The notes under the pieces are model-generated. The model saw only the letters and a list, made by a program, of their open reading frames with translations, was not told the DNA's origin and did no database searches. Of a DNA stretch of 64,000 nucleotides, positions 1 to 8,546 are shown in pieces. Source of the DNA: an uncultured Chloroflexota bacterium (lineage in GTDB: Bacteria > Chloroflexota > Limnocylindria > Limnocylindrales > CSP1-4); the NCBI GenBank assembly GCA_903822495.1, contig CAIJPD010000045.1, positions 62,001 to 126,000 on the forward strand, written 5' to 3'. The translations under genes and the position numbers were made by a program. The first letter of the stretch is position 1. The number at the start of each line of letters is the position of its first letter.

Positions 1-1
1 G

Positions 2-100
2 GAGGGCGACTATGAGCCCATGGCCCTGGACGCCTGGCATGAGGTAGCCCGGGGGCTTGTCCAGGGGGCGCTGCAGGGGGCTACCGCTCGGGCGCATTAG
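2..100 (+). CDS. 3' end of an unidentified gene (partial)
   Basis: The first bases read open in one frame to a TAG at 98-100, giving 32 residues that end in ...DAWHEVARGLVQGAL and a short Ala/Gln-rich tail. The helical, gap-free composition looks like the C-terminus of a real protein, but nothing identifies a family. The stop codon lies inside the first copy of a direct repeat (82-98 and 106-122), so the last residues may have been altered by the duplication. The gene begins outside the window. Confidence 0.4.
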   Translation, partial: EGDYEPMALDAWHEVARGLVQGALQGATARAH

Positions 101-122
101 GGGATTACCGCTCGGGCGCATT
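82..122. repeat. 17-bp direct repeat at period 24
   Basis: TACCGCTCGGGCGCATT occurs at 82-98 and again at 106-122. The first copy contains the stop of the upstream partial gene. The rest of the stretch to the next gene, up to about 270, shows no gene. Confidence 0.7.
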
Positions 123-271
123 TGCACTTGACTTTTGGTCGCGGCGGCGGAGACTCGGGTCAGGAGGCCCGCCACGGCAGGGCGGGCCTGGGTCAAGTCC
201 CAGCACGGTGAACGCGGCTCGCTGCCCAGCGGGCGCTGGATCTGATCCGGCGACGCGGCGCCAGGCGCCAA

Positions 272-300
272 TTGATCGCCGGTCCCAGTCCGCGTAACCT
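272..300 (+). promoter_or_regulatory. sigma70-type promoter of the first metallopeptidase-like gene
   Basis: TTGATC (272-277) and TAACCT (295-300) are separated by exactly 17 bases. Transcription would begin near 307 and leave a leader of about 36 bases that contains the strong ribosome-binding stretch GGAGGGGGG at 331-339. Confidence 0.6.
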
Positions 301-342
301 CGGATGGGGCGTGCCCGCGTTCGGCGGTTCGGAGGGGGGAAC

Positions 343-2811
343 ATGGGAATGAGGGGTCGGCGGCAGGCGCCGCGCATCGCCGCAGCCATGGCGGCGCTGC
401 TGTTCACGCTGTCAACGGCGCAGCTCGCCCGCCCGCAGCCCGCCGCCGCTGCCGCGGACACGGTGGGGACCGCCAGCACCACCTACGCGGTCAACCCCGG
501 GGACGGCCGGATCGACGTCGCCATCGACTACGTGCTCAAGAACAACAAGGCGGCGACGACCAGCCTGATGACCTGCCAGCAGTGGGTCTGGGACTACTGG
601 ATCGGGTGGTACCTCCGCAACTACACGTGCCCGCAGACGACCACGTACTACGTCAACGTCGTGTACGTCTCCATGGAGCATGAGGCCACGGCCATCAAGG
701 TGACGGCGGACGTCGGCTCCGCGTCGGCCAGCCTGTACAAGGCGGGCACCACCTTCGACGAGTACCGCATCTCGTTCACGGACACCTACGGCGGCGTCAC
801 CCGCCGCCTCCACATTGCCTACCAGCTGCCGGGTGGCGCCCCCCGCTCCGACTCCCACATCCGCATGAACGCCGCCGCGGTCGCGTTCTGCGCCATCACC
901 AACGGGCCCGACGGCGGCAGCCTGAAGGTGTCGATGCCGTCCGGCTACGACGTGGGCGTCGACGAGCACGGCGGCACCATGGCCCCCACCACCGCGGACG
1001 GGGTGACCACCTACGACAGCGGAGCCCTCAAGGACACGCGCAACTTCTGGGTCTGCTTCAACGGCGAAAACCCAGGCGGGTACGAGTCCACCCAGGTGAC
1101 GAGCCCCGGTGGCCGCCAGGTCAAGGTCATGGGCTGGCCCGGTGACGCCGAATGGCAGCAGAAGGTCGCGACCGACGCCAGCACGTCGCTGGCGGCCCTG
1201 GAGCAGCTGATCGGCCGCGCGCTGCCCGGCAGCGGCGCCATCGCCATCCACGAGGTGGCCGACGGCGCCCTGGGTGCCTACGCGGGCTCCTTCGACGCCA
1301 AGGCCGCCGTGGCCCGCGTCAGGGAGACCATCCAGTCTGGCGTCGTGGCCCACGAGCTGTCGCACGGGTGGTTCAACGCCGCGCTCTTCAACTCGAACTG
1401 GCTGCGCGAGGGTTCGGCCGACTGGGCGGAATCGGTGGTGACCAGGACGCCGTGCAAGGAGCCCGGCGCCTACCCGGTCGCCGGCGTCGCGCCCAACATC
1501 GCCGACTGGCGCTTCGCGGGTCCCACCGCCGACGACACCCAGCGGGCCATCGTCGGCTGGCAGTACAACGCGGCCTGCGCCGTCGTGGGCGGCGTGGCTG
1601 CCAAGGCCGGGACGCCCGGCATGCAGCAGGCGCTGGCCGCCCTCATCGATGGCAAGTCCGCCTACCAGTCCGCCGCGGCGACGCTGCCCACCCGCACGGG
1701 TGCCGCCGACTGGCGCGCGTGGCTGGACGCCGTGGACGAGCTGGGACTGGTGCCGGCGGGCGTGACGGACCTGGAATTTGCCCAGAACCTGGTGGTCCTG
1801 TACGGCGGCAACACGGTCAACGCCGATGCCCTGAAGCTGCGATCCAGCGCGCGCGCCGCCTATCACGCGCTCCTGGCCAAGGCCGGCGACTGGGCGATGC
1901 CGGCCGCCGTCCTGGCCCCCCTTGATAGCTGGTCGTTTGCACGCGCCAACGATGTGCTGGCCAGCGCGGCCGCGGTCATCGACGCCGCGCACAAGGCCGA
2001 CACGCTCGTCCCGCGGGCCAACGTCCTTGCCGGTGCCCTCCGGACGCGGTTCCAGGAGACCACCGACCCGGCGGTCATGAAGGAGGTCGAAGCCGCCGCG
2101 GCGGACCAGGTGACGGCCGCGGAGGCGGTGGCCGCCGCGCTGCTGCGGGTGGCCGCGCCCCGGCCCGGCGTCGAGGCGCTGGGGCTGACGCCGAACGCCT
2201 TTGGCCCCGAAGTGGACGCGGCGCTGGGCGCCGTGGCCGCCGCCGACCTGCCCGCCGCGACCGTCGCCGTGGCTGCGCTGGACCAGAAGCTGGCCGACGA
2301 GGCCGCGGCCGCGCAAGCGGTGACGGATGCCAAGGCCGGGATTGACGCTCCGCGCGACCCGCTCCGCTGGATCGGCCTGCTGGGTGCGGACTTCGGCCCG
2401 CAGCTGTCCACGGCGATGGCCGCGGTTGGTGCGGCGGACGTCGCCGGGGCCCAGGGCGCGACCGCCGCGATCAACCAGGTCCTGGCCGACTCGCCGGTGC
2501 AGGGCGCGATCCGGCTGGCCGTGGTGCTGGCGCTGGTGCTGCTGATGGTGGGGATCGCCTTTGTGCTCCGGCGCCGCCGGGCGCGCGCCCGCCTTGCCGC
2601 GGCCACCGCGGTCGGGGCGACGACCGCGGCCGGGGCGACGACCGCGACCGGTTCGGGTGCCGCGTTCGCGCTGACCGATACGGTGCTGGCGCCGACCGGT
2701 TCGACCGCGACCGAAGCCCCCGACGCCGTCCAGACGCCCGAAGGCACCGATCCGCCCGAAGGCGCCACCGAGCCGTCACCCGCCGAGGCACCGTCGCCCG
2801 AATCTCCGTAA
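343..2811 (+). CDS. secreted, membrane-anchored gluzincin-like metallopeptidase
   Basis: The ATG at 343 is chosen because GGAGGGGGG lies a few bases upstream; an in-frame ATG at 304 sits almost on the -10 box. The 822-residue product has an N-terminal signal peptide ending in an Ala-rich stretch, an extracellular domain, the zinc motif HELSH (residues 337-341) followed 14 residues later by E356 in LREGSADW, an Ala-rich helical region, one membrane helix near 727-744 followed by arginines, and a Thr/Glu/Pro-rich cytoplasmic tail. Known M1-type gluzincins have HEXXH-X18-E, so this is a related but shorter arrangement. It is clearly paralogous to the protein at 21531-23750, sharing the WPGD/WPDD segment, the YAG-FDA segment and the zinc motif. 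Substrate unknown; a non-peptidase role cannot be excluded. Confidence 0.75.
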   Translation: MGMRGRRQAPRIAAAMAALLFTLSTAQLARPQPAAAAADTVGTASTTYAVNPGDGRIDVAIDYVLKNNKAATTSLMTCQQWVWDYWIGWYLRNYTCPQTTTYYVNVVYVSMEHEATAIKVTADVGSASASLYKAGTTFDEYRISFTDTYGGVTRRLHIAYQLPGGAPRSDSHIRMNAAAVAFCAITNGPDGGSLKVSMPSGYDVGVDEHGGTMAPTTADGVTTYDSGALKDTRNFWVCFNGENPGGYESTQVTSPGGRQVKVMGWPGDAEWQQKVATDASTSLAALEQLIGRALPGSGAIAIHEVADGALGAYAGSFDAKAAVARVRETIQSGVVAHELSHGWFNAALFNSNWLREGSADWAESVVTRTPCKEPGAYPVAGVAPNIADWRFAGPTADDTQRAIVGWQYNAACAVVGGVAAKAGTPGMQQALAALIDGKSAYQSAAATLPTRTGAADWRAWLDAVDELGLVPAGVTDLEFAQNLVVLYGGNTVNADALKLRSSARAAYHALLAKAGDWAMPAAVLAPLDSWSFARANDVLASAAAVIDAAHKADTLVPRANVLAGALRTRFQETTDPAVMKEVEAAAADQVTAAEAVAAALLRVAAPRPGVEALGLTPNAFGPEVDAALGAVAAADLPAATVAVAALDQKLADEAAAAQAVTDAKAGIDAPRDPLRWIGLLGADFGPQLSTAMAAVGAADVAGAQGATAAINQVLADSPVQGAIRLAVVLALVLLMVGIAFVLRRRRARARLAAATAVGATTAAGATTATGSGAAFALTDTVLAPTGSTATEAPDAVQTPEGTDPPEGATEPSPAEAPSPESP

Positions 2812-2815
2812 TGCG

Positions 2816-2947
2816 CACCCCCTGAGCACTATCGGGCGACTTGTTGCCAGCCGTCCATCCAGTGGGCATCTGGCAACAACCGGCCGCTCGCCCGTGCACG
2901 AACCCGCTCGCGGCGGCGGCCGCCCATTGGATAGTGCTCATGGGGTG
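2816..2947. repeat. nested inverted-repeat element
   Basis: The outer arms 2816-2832 and 2931-2947 are complementary at 16 of 17 positions (TGAGCACTAT against ATAGTGCTCA at the core). Inside lie a second pair, CGGGCGA (2833-2839) with TCGCCCG (2888-2894), and a perfect 10-bp pair, TTGTTGCCAG (2841-2850) with CTGGCAACAA (2870-2879). A competing pairing, 2858-2867 with 2922-2931, is also possible. The element fills the space after the first metallopeptidase gene and could be a strong terminator or a small mobile hairpin element. No T-run follows. Confidence 0.7.
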
Positions 2948-3072
2948 GACGCATCGCTGAATCGCGCCTCCACGGCCGCTTTCACCGTCTCCAGCGTGGT
3001 TGGCGCTCACTCAGGTGAGTCGTGCGATCGGCAGGGACAGGGCCGCCTCCTCTGGCCCGGCCAGCTATCCGC

Positions 3073-3078
3073 TACCGT
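3073..3078 (+). promoter_or_regulatory. -10 element of a leaderless mini-ORF
   Basis: TACCGT lies seven bases upstream of the ATG at 3086, the same layout as the other leaderless starts in this window. No convincing -35 is visible. Confidence 0.4.
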
Positions 3079-3085
3079 TCGCACG

Positions 3086-3172
3086 ATGACGCGCGACGAC
3101 GCCTGGCCGCCCGAAACGCCGCCGCATGGCCCCACCACGGAAGCGATGGCGAGAGCCGGAGGAGCCACATGA
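3086..3172 (+). CDS. 28-residue leader ORF coupled to the next gene
   Basis: The ATG follows a TACCGT -10 by seven bases, so it could be translated from the 5' end of the transcript. It encodes 28 residues (MTRDDAWPPETPPH...) and stops at TGA 3170-3172, overlapping the ATG of the membrane protein at 3169 as ATGA. The GGAGGA that serves the downstream start lies inside this ORF. The arrangement suggests translational coupling. The peptide itself has no recognisable motif. Confidence 0.4.
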   Translation: MTRDDAWPPETPPHGPTTEAMARAGGAT

Positions 3173-3627
3173 ACGACGAGTCCGAGGCCCCGAACGCCGA
3201 GGTTGGCTCGAGCGCCGCGGCCACACCCGCCAGGGCCGCGACGTCCGGGCTCGCCCGCCTGATGCTCGCGGTGGGCGCGGTCCTCTTCCTTGCCACCGGC
3301 GCCATGTACGTCGCGGTGCCGGCCGTGGCCCTCGACATCCTGGACATCGAAGCGACCTCCACCACGGAGTTCCTCCTGCGAACCCAGGGCATCGCGGTGC
3401 TGTTCGGCGGCCTGCTGCTGCTCGTGGCCATCGCCGGGCGGATGCCGGCCGTCGTCCTGCTCGCCCTCGCCGCCTACCTGGTCGCCGCCTCGGTCGTGGA
3501 CGTGGTCGCGTTCGTGCAGGGGATCGCCGGGCCGGCCACCGTGCCCGCGGCCATCACCAGGATCGGGCTTGGCGTGCTCTGCGGCGCGGTCGCTGTGCGC
3601 CGAAATCCGGCGAGGAGCGCACGTTGA
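3169..3627 (+). CDS. small four-helix membrane protein, unknown function
   Basis: The ATG at 3169 is preceded by GGAGGAG. The 152-residue protein has a hydrophilic, Ala/Glu-rich N-terminus of about 30 residues and then four hydrophobic segments (about 32-52, 68-84, 88-108 and 120-140), ending in a short basic tail. It resembles DUF-type small integral membrane proteins and carries no catalytic motif. Its stop overlaps the TTG start of the cupin gene by four bases, so the two are probably co-translated. Confidence 0.7.
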   Translation: MNDESEAPNAEVGSSAAATPARAATSGLARLMLAVGAVLFLATGAMYVAVPAVALDILDIEATSTTEFLLRTQGIAVLFGGLLLLVAIAGRMPAVVLLALAAYLVAASVVDVVAFVQGIAGPATVPAAITRIGLGVLCGAVAVRRNPARSAR

Positions 3628-3968
3628 ACGACGAACCGCAGGCGCCCCAGACCAAGGGCGTCACCGTTGAGCTGCTGGCGGCCGTCGACCTGGACGGCGA
3701 GATCGAGGGCCTGGAGGGGCGCCAGCTGCGGATGCGGCTGGTGACCATGGCGCCCGGGGGCGTCTTTGGCCCCGTGCACGACCACAAGGGCCGGCCCGGC
3801 ACCGTGTACGTCCTGCAGGGGACCATCACCGACCACCGGGACGGCGTCGCCACGGAGTACGGCCCCGGCCTGGGCTGGCCCGAGGACTCAAACACCACCC
3901 ACTGGCTGGAGAACCGCGGTGTGACGCCGGCGGTGGAGATCTCCGTCGACATCGTCCAAAAGGGCTGA
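3624..3968 (+). CDS. cupin-domain protein
   Basis: A 114-residue protein starting at TTG 3624, which overlaps the upstream stop and has GAGGAG just before it. Cupin motif 1 is visible as G-x5-H-D-H at GPVHDHKGRPGTVYVLQG. The second-motif histidine is seen in THWLENRG near residue 93. The fold is a small beta-barrel that normally holds one metal ion; the glycine-rich turn and YVLQG strand are typical. No substrate can be assigned. The next gene begins 14 bases later in the same direction. Confidence 0.8.
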   Translation: MNDEPQAPQTKGVTVELLAAVDLDGEIEGLEGRQLRMRLVTMAPGGVFGPVHDHKGRPGTVYVLQGTITDHRDGVATEYGPGLGWPEDSNTTHWLENRGVTPAVEISVDIVQKG

Positions 3969-3982
3969 AACGAGGCATTGGA

Positions 3983-4924
3983 TTGACTGACATCAAGCTT
4001 GGCGCGCTCTGCTGGAACCAGTACACCGACTGGGCGTCGCTCGAAGCCGCCGGCGTGCGGGCCGAGCGGCTGGGCTTCGACAGCCTGTGGACCTGGGACC
4101 ACGTCTACCCCATCGTGGGTTCGAGCGACGGGCCCATGTTCGAAGGCTGGCTGACCCTGGCCGCCTGGGCCAAGGTGACCAGCCGGGTTCGGATCGGGCT
4201 CATGGTGGGCGCCAACCCGTACCGCGAGCCGGCCCTGGTCGCCAAGATGGCTACCACCCTGGACCACATCTCCGGCGGGCGCGCCGTGCTGGGCATCGGG
4301 TCCGCGTGGTTCGATGGGGAGGCCGCCGCCTTCGGCTTCGCCTTCGGCGAGAGCCCGGCCGAACGGCTTCGATGGCTGGGCGAAGCCCTCCCGGTCATCC
4401 GCGGGATGCTGCACGGCGAGACGCCGTCGGCCGCCGGCCCGCGCTACGCCACGCGCGAGGTGATGAACCTGCCCGCGCCGGTGCAGGCCAACCTGCCCAT
4501 CCTGATCGGCGGGGGAGGGGAGAAGGTGACCCTCAAGCTGGTCGCCCAGTACGCCGACGCGTGCAACCTGTACGGACCGATCGACGACATGATCCGCAAG
4601 GAGGCCATCCTGGTCCAGCACTGCGAGACGGTGGGGCGCGACCCGGCCACCATCGAGCGCACCACCGGCCGCGGGCCCACGATCATCCGCTCAACCCGCG
4701 AGGAGGCGCAGCGGGTTGCCACCGAGATCCTGGCCCGCAACGGCGGCTCGCAGCTCCAGCCCACGCACGCCGTGGGCACGGCGCAGGACATCATCGACCT
4801 GTGGGCCCCGTTCGTCCGGCTTGGCTATCGCCACCTCGTGGTTGGCCTCCCGTCCCCCTACGACGAGGAGACGATGGAGCGGCTGATCAGCGAGGTGAAG
4901 CCGGCACTGGAGGCGGTGGGGTAG
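3983..4924 (+). CDS. LLM-class F420-dependent oxidoreductase
   Basis: A TIM-barrel flavin/F420 enzyme of the luciferase-like family, 313 residues, with TTG as the likely start (MTDIKLGALCWNQY). Recognisable parts are the early strand with WTWDHV (about 37-42), the RIGLMVGANPYREPALVAKM segment, the conserved turn ISGGRAVLGIGSAWFDGE, and the late PILIGGGGEK loop. These features match the coenzyme F420-using branch common in Actinobacteria and Chloroflexota; the substrate is unknown. It ends the short operon with the membrane protein and the cupin and is followed by a bidirectional terminator at 5081-5110. Confidence 0.88.
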   Translation: MTDIKLGALCWNQYTDWASLEAAGVRAERLGFDSLWTWDHVYPIVGSSDGPMFEGWLTLAAWAKVTSRVRIGLMVGANPYREPALVAKMATTLDHISGGRAVLGIGSAWFDGEAAAFGFAFGESPAERLRWLGEALPVIRGMLHGETPSAAGPRYATREVMNLPAPVQANLPILIGGGGEKVTLKLVAQYADACNLYGPIDDMIRKEAILVQHCETVGRDPATIERTTGRGPTIIRSTREEAQRVATEILARNGGSQLQPTHAVGTAQDIIDLWAPFVRLGYRHLVVGLPSPYDEETMERLISEVKPALEAVG

Positions 4925-5080
4925 GCCGACGCACCGTCGGCGCAGCGCCCGGATGGAGCCCGACCGTCGGGTACGCGACCTACCCGGCACCAGCTGACCG
5001 CCGGGTACGCGGCTTGCGCGGAGCCAGCCGACCGCCCCAGCCGACCGCCGCAGAGTTCCGAGGAGCGCGTCCCGGAATCG

Positions 5081-5110
5081 AAGAGGCCCGGCCGAATGGC
5101 CGGGCCTCTT
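5081..5110. terminator. bidirectional terminator
   Basis: A perfect 13-bp stem (5081-5093 with 5098-5110) closes on the loop GAAT and is flanked by AA and TT, so it works in both directions. It lies between two convergent genes, the LLM oxidoreductase and nrdJ. Confidence 0.85.
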
Positions 5111-5130
5111 GCTTCGCCGCTGAGTGAGAC

Positions 5131-8100
5131 CTAGCTGCAGCCGCTCGTGGAGCCGCAGTTGAGGCACTTGTAGCAGGAGCCGTTGCGGACCATGATGCTG
5201 CCGCAGTCCGCGCAGCTGGGCGCGTCCTCTTGGACCTTGAACGCCACGTTCTGGCTGCCCAGCGAGAGCGAGATGGTCCCGACGCCGCTGCCGTTGGCCG
5301 CCTTGCCGTTCCCGTTGGCCGCGTGGCCGTTGGCGTGCCCGTTGGCGATCACCTTGGTCAGCTCCGTCGGCGCGCCCACGATCATCGTGGTGATCACCGC
5401 CTTGGGGGCGTCGTCGGTGCGGGTTTCGGTCGCCCGCGGCGCCTCAGTCTGAATAGCGATGCCGACCGACTCGGCCGACCCTTCGGTCGCCCGCGCGATC
5501 TGCGCCCCGCCGGAGCCGTAGGGCGGCTCGTCCACGATGGCCGAGCGGTCGATCAACCCCAGGGCCGCCTTGTCCTGCGGATCCAGGAAGCGTGAGCCGA
5601 GCCAGCGGAAGATGTAGTCCACGATGCTCTTGGCGATCGGGATCTCGCTGTTGCCGGTGAAGCCGGAGGGCTCGAACCGGGTGTGGGCGAACTTGTTGAC
5701 CAGGTCGCGCAGCGGCACGCCGTACTGGAGCGCCACGGAGACCGTGGTGGCGAAGGTGTCCATGAGGCCGCTGACCGTTGAGCCTTCCTTGGCCATCTTC
5801 AGGAAGATCTCGCCGGGGGTCCCGTCCGGGTAGAGGCCCACCGTGATGTAGCCCTCGTGCCCGGCGATATCGAACTTGTGGGTGACGGCCGACCGCTCCG
5901 CCGGCAGGCGCCGGCGATGGGGCTTCTGCGCCTCCACCTGGGCGGCGGCCAGCTGCTTTCGCAGCTTGGCAATGATCTCGCTGTCGGCGGCGGTGACCGC
6001 GTCCCCGTCCGACTTCTTGCTGGTGCTGAGTGGCTGGCTGCGCTTGCTGTTGTCGCGGTAGACCGCGATGGCCTTCAGGCCCAGCTTCCAGCCCTCCAGG
6101 TAGACCTGCTCGATCTCCTCGGCCGTGGCGGCCTCGGGCATGTTGACGGTCTTGCTGATGGCGCCGGACAGGAATGGCTGGATGGCGCCCATCATCCGGA
6201 TGTGGCCCATGTACTGGATGGACCGCACGCCGTTCTTGGGCTTGAAGGCGCAGTCGAAGACCGACAGGTGCTCGGGCTTGAGGGCGGGCGCGCCTTCGAT
6301 GGTCTCGCGCTCGGCGATGTAGTCGAGGATGGCCTGGACCTCGTCCGGGTCATAGGCCAGTTGGCGGAGGGCGGCCGGGACCGTCTGGTTGACGATCTTG
6401 AGGAAGCCTTCGCCGACCAGCTTCTTGTACTTGACGAGGGCGATGTCCGGCTCCACCCCGGTGGTGTCGCAATCCATCATGAACGCGATGGTCCCGGTAG
6501 GGGCCAGCAGGCTGATCTGCGCGTTCCGGTAGCCGTTGGCGTCGCCCAGGCTCTCGGTCTCGTCCCACAGGTCGCGAGCGATCTGCCAGAGATCGGCGGG
6601 GACGCCAATCTCGGACAGGCCCTGCGCGGCGTTCTTGTGCTTGCGGATAACCCGCATGAACGGCTCGCGGTTCTTCTCGAACTCGATGAACGGGCCGCCG
6701 TGGTCGCGGGCGAGGATCGCCGACTGGCGATACGCCTCTGCGGTCATGACGGAGGTCAGGGCGGCGGCAAAGTGCCGTCCGTCCTCGGAGTCATAGGCGA
6801 GGCCACGGCTCATCAGCAGGGCGCCAAGGTTGGCGTAGCCGATGCCCAACGGGCGGAACCGGTGAGAGTTCTCCTCGATCCGGGGCGTCGGATAGCCCGC
6901 GTTGTCGACCAGGATCTCCTGGGCGGTGATGGTCACCCGGCAGGCGTACCGGTAGTCCTCGACGTTGAAGTCCCCGTTGGCGTCCACGAACTTCATCAGG
7001 TTGACCGACGCCAGGTTGCAACTGGTGTCGTTCAGGAAGCTGAACTCCGAGCACGGGTTGGTGGCGTACTGGCGGTCCGAGTTTGCGACCGGGTTCCAGT
7101 CGTTGATGGTGGTGTCGTACTGGATGCCCGGGTCACCGCAGATCCAGGCCGCGTCTGCCATGCGGCGCATGATGGCGCGCGCCTTGTAGGTGCCCATGGG
7201 CGCGCCGTCCACCACGGCACGGGTGGTCCAGTCGCCGTCCTTGGCGTACGCCTGCATGAACTCGTCCGTGACGCGCACGGAGTGGTTGGCGTTCTGGAAG
7301 AAGACGCTGCCGTAGGCCTCGCCGGTGAAGCTGGCGTCGTAGCCCGCCTCGATCAGGGCCCAGGCCTTCTGCTCCTCCAGCTTCTTGCTGTCGACGAAGT
7401 CCAGAATGTCCGGGTGATCCACGTCCAGGATCACCATCTTGGCCGCGCGACGGGTCTTGCCGCCCGACTTCACAACGCCGGCGAACGCGTCGTAGCCCTT
7501 CATGAAGCTGACCGGGCCCGAGGCCGTCCCGCCGCCCGTCATCTTCTCGCGCGAGCTGCGGATGGTGCTCAGGTTGGAGCCCGCGCCGGAGCCGAACTTG
7601 AAGAGCATCGCCTCGGTCTTGGCGAGGTCCATGATGCTGGACATGGTGTCCTGCACCGAGTTGATGAAGCAGGCCGAGCACTGCGGCTGATTCTCGATGC
7701 CCACGTTGAACCAGACCGGCGAGTTGAACGCCATCTTCTGGTGGACGATCAGGTGGGTGAGCTCCGCGCGGAACGCGTCCAGGTCCGCCGCCGTGGCGAA
7801 GTAGTGCTGGCGGTCCGCCCAGTCGGCGATGGTGTTGACGACGCGATCGATCAGCTGGCGGACGCTCCGCTCACGTTCCGGCGTGCCGATATGGCCGCGG
7901 AAGTACTTGCTGACGACGACGTTGACCGCGAGCTGGGACCAGAACTTGGGGACCTCGACGTCCTTCTGCTCGAAGACCAGCTTGCCCGATTCGTTGCCGA
8001 TGCTGGCGGTCCGGGTTTCCCACTCGATCTCGTCGTAGGGGTGGACGCCCGGGGTGGTCCAGCGGCGCGGAAACGTCAGGCCGCGGACGCCCTTGCCATC

Positions 8101-8208
8101 GAAGCTGGCGCCCCACGGGCCGCCCAAGGCCGGGTTCTTGCGGGCCTGCCTGGTGCTGACGTTGCTGCTTCGGTCCGCGGCGGCGGCCGCTGCGGTGGCA
8201 CGGGCCAT
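5131..8208 (-). CDS. nrdJ: adenosylcobalamin-dependent (class II) ribonucleoside-diphosphate reductase
   Basis: Makes deoxyribonucleotides with an AdoCbl-derived thiyl radical, independent of oxygen. The ATG at 8208 has GGAGG (8221-8217) eight bases upstream; the open frame extends further but only into low-complexity sequence. The 1025-residue protein shows QCSACFINSVQDTM, the GSGAGSNLS turn, NPCSEF...CNLASVNL around the active-site cysteines, the LLAPTGTIAFMMDCDTTGVEP segment, and a C-terminal zinc-ribbon-like tail with CADC...CYKCLNC that normally re-reduces the active site. A Gly/Asn/Ala-rich linker lies before the tail. No B12 biosynthesis gene is in the window. Confidence 0.96.
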   Translation of the reverse strand: MARATAAAAAADRSSNVSTRQARKNPALGGPWGASFDGKGVRGLTFPRRWTTPGVHPYDEIEWETRTASIGNESGKLVFEQKDVEVPKFWSQLAVNVVVSKYFRGHIGTPERERSVRQLIDRVVNTIADWADRQHYFATAADLDAFRAELTHLIVHQKMAFNSPVWFNVGIENQPQCSACFINSVQDTMSSIMDLAKTEAMLFKFGSGAGSNLSTIRSSREKMTGGGTASGPVSFMKGYDAFAGVVKSGGKTRRAAKMVILDVDHPDILDFVDSKKLEEQKAWALIEAGYDASFTGEAYGSVFFQNANHSVRVTDEFMQAYAKDGDWTTRAVVDGAPMGTYKARAIMRRMADAAWICGDPGIQYDTTINDWNPVANSDRQYATNPCSEFSFLNDTSCNLASVNLMKFVDANGDFNVEDYRYACRVTITAQEILVDNAGYPTPRIEENSHRFRPLGIGYANLGALLMSRGLAYDSEDGRHFAAALTSVMTAEAYRQSAILARDHGGPFIEFEKNREPFMRVIRKHKNAAQGLSEIGVPADLWQIARDLWDETESLGDANGYRNAQISLLAPTGTIAFMMDCDTTGVEPDIALVKYKKLVGEGFLKIVNQTVPAALRQLAYDPDEVQAILDYIAERETIEGAPALKPEHLSVFDCAFKPKNGVRSIQYMGHIRMMGAIQPFLSGAISKTVNMPEAATAEEIEQVYLEGWKLGLKAIAVYRDNSKRSQPLSTSKKSDGDAVTAADSEIIAKLRKQLAAAQVEAQKPHRRRLPAERSAVTHKFDIAGHEGYITVGLYPDGTPGEIFLKMAKEGSTVSGLMDTFATTVSVALQYGVPLRDLVNKFAHTRFEPSGFTGNSEIPIAKSIVDYIFRWLGSRFLDPQDKAALGLIDRSAIVDEPPYGSGGAQIARATEGSAESVGIAIQTEAPRATETRTDDAPKAVITTMIVGAPTELTKVIANGHANGHAANGNGKAANGSGVGTISLSLGSQNVAFKVQEDAPSCADCGSIMVRNGSCYKCLNCGSTSGCS

Positions 8209-8492
8209 GTGTGTGTCCTCCGGTCCTGGTGTGGCTGATCCCGTCTTGCCCCCGTCGCCGCCCGGCGGCGGGGGATCTGGGCTGGTTGCTCCGGGCCGTT
8301 TGCCGTGCGGCTCCGGGGCGTGCGATGCGCCGTCTCGTGGCGCCGGTCGGCCGACGTTCCGCCGGTTGCCCGTATCTCCGAGGCCTGTCGTCTCCCGCGC
8401 GCTCGGCGGGGTCATTCCGGTGCCGGTGGGGCGCCGACGGGATGCGTCCGGCGGCCGGATCGGAACAGTGCGGGTCGATCGCGCGAGGCCGA

Positions 8493-8521
8493 ACCTTACG
8501 CCTGCCGCCAGACTCCGTCAA
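8493..8521 (-). promoter_or_regulatory. nrdJ promoter
   Basis: Read on the minus strand, TTGACG (8521-8516) and TAAGGT (8498-8493) are 17 bases apart. The start of transcription would be near 8486, leaving a leader of about 275 bases before nrdJ. The leader contains GC-rich hairpins but no recognisable cobalamin riboswitch core. Confidence 0.7.
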
Positions 8522-8530
8522 GACGGTAAA

Positions 8531-8546
8531 ACACAAGATGTTGTGG
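8531..8546. promoter_or_regulatory. NrdR-like box upstream of nrdJ
   Basis: ACACAAGATGTTGTGG matches the known NrdR consensus acaCwAtATaTwGtgt at 13 of 16 positions and sits directly upstream of the -35. A weaker partner with only the outer arms preserved, CCAC...GTGG, lies at 8561-8576, 30 bases away; NrdR normally binds paired boxes about three helical turns apart. No nrdR gene lies in the window. Confidence 0.6.

Noticed and set aside
304..342. Earlier ATG for the first metallopeptidase
   Set aside because: It is only four bases past the -10 and lacks a ribosome-binding site, whereas ATG 343 has GGAGGGGGG.
5857..8238. Long plus-strand frame over nrdJ
   Set aside because: Mirror of a high-GC gene; no start signal and no recognisable fold.
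8209..8485. Cobalamin riboswitch in the nrdJ leader
   Set aside because: I could not find the conserved B12-box core or its kissing-loop layout. A covariance-model search with the cobalamin families would settle it; class II reductases are usually not under this switch.
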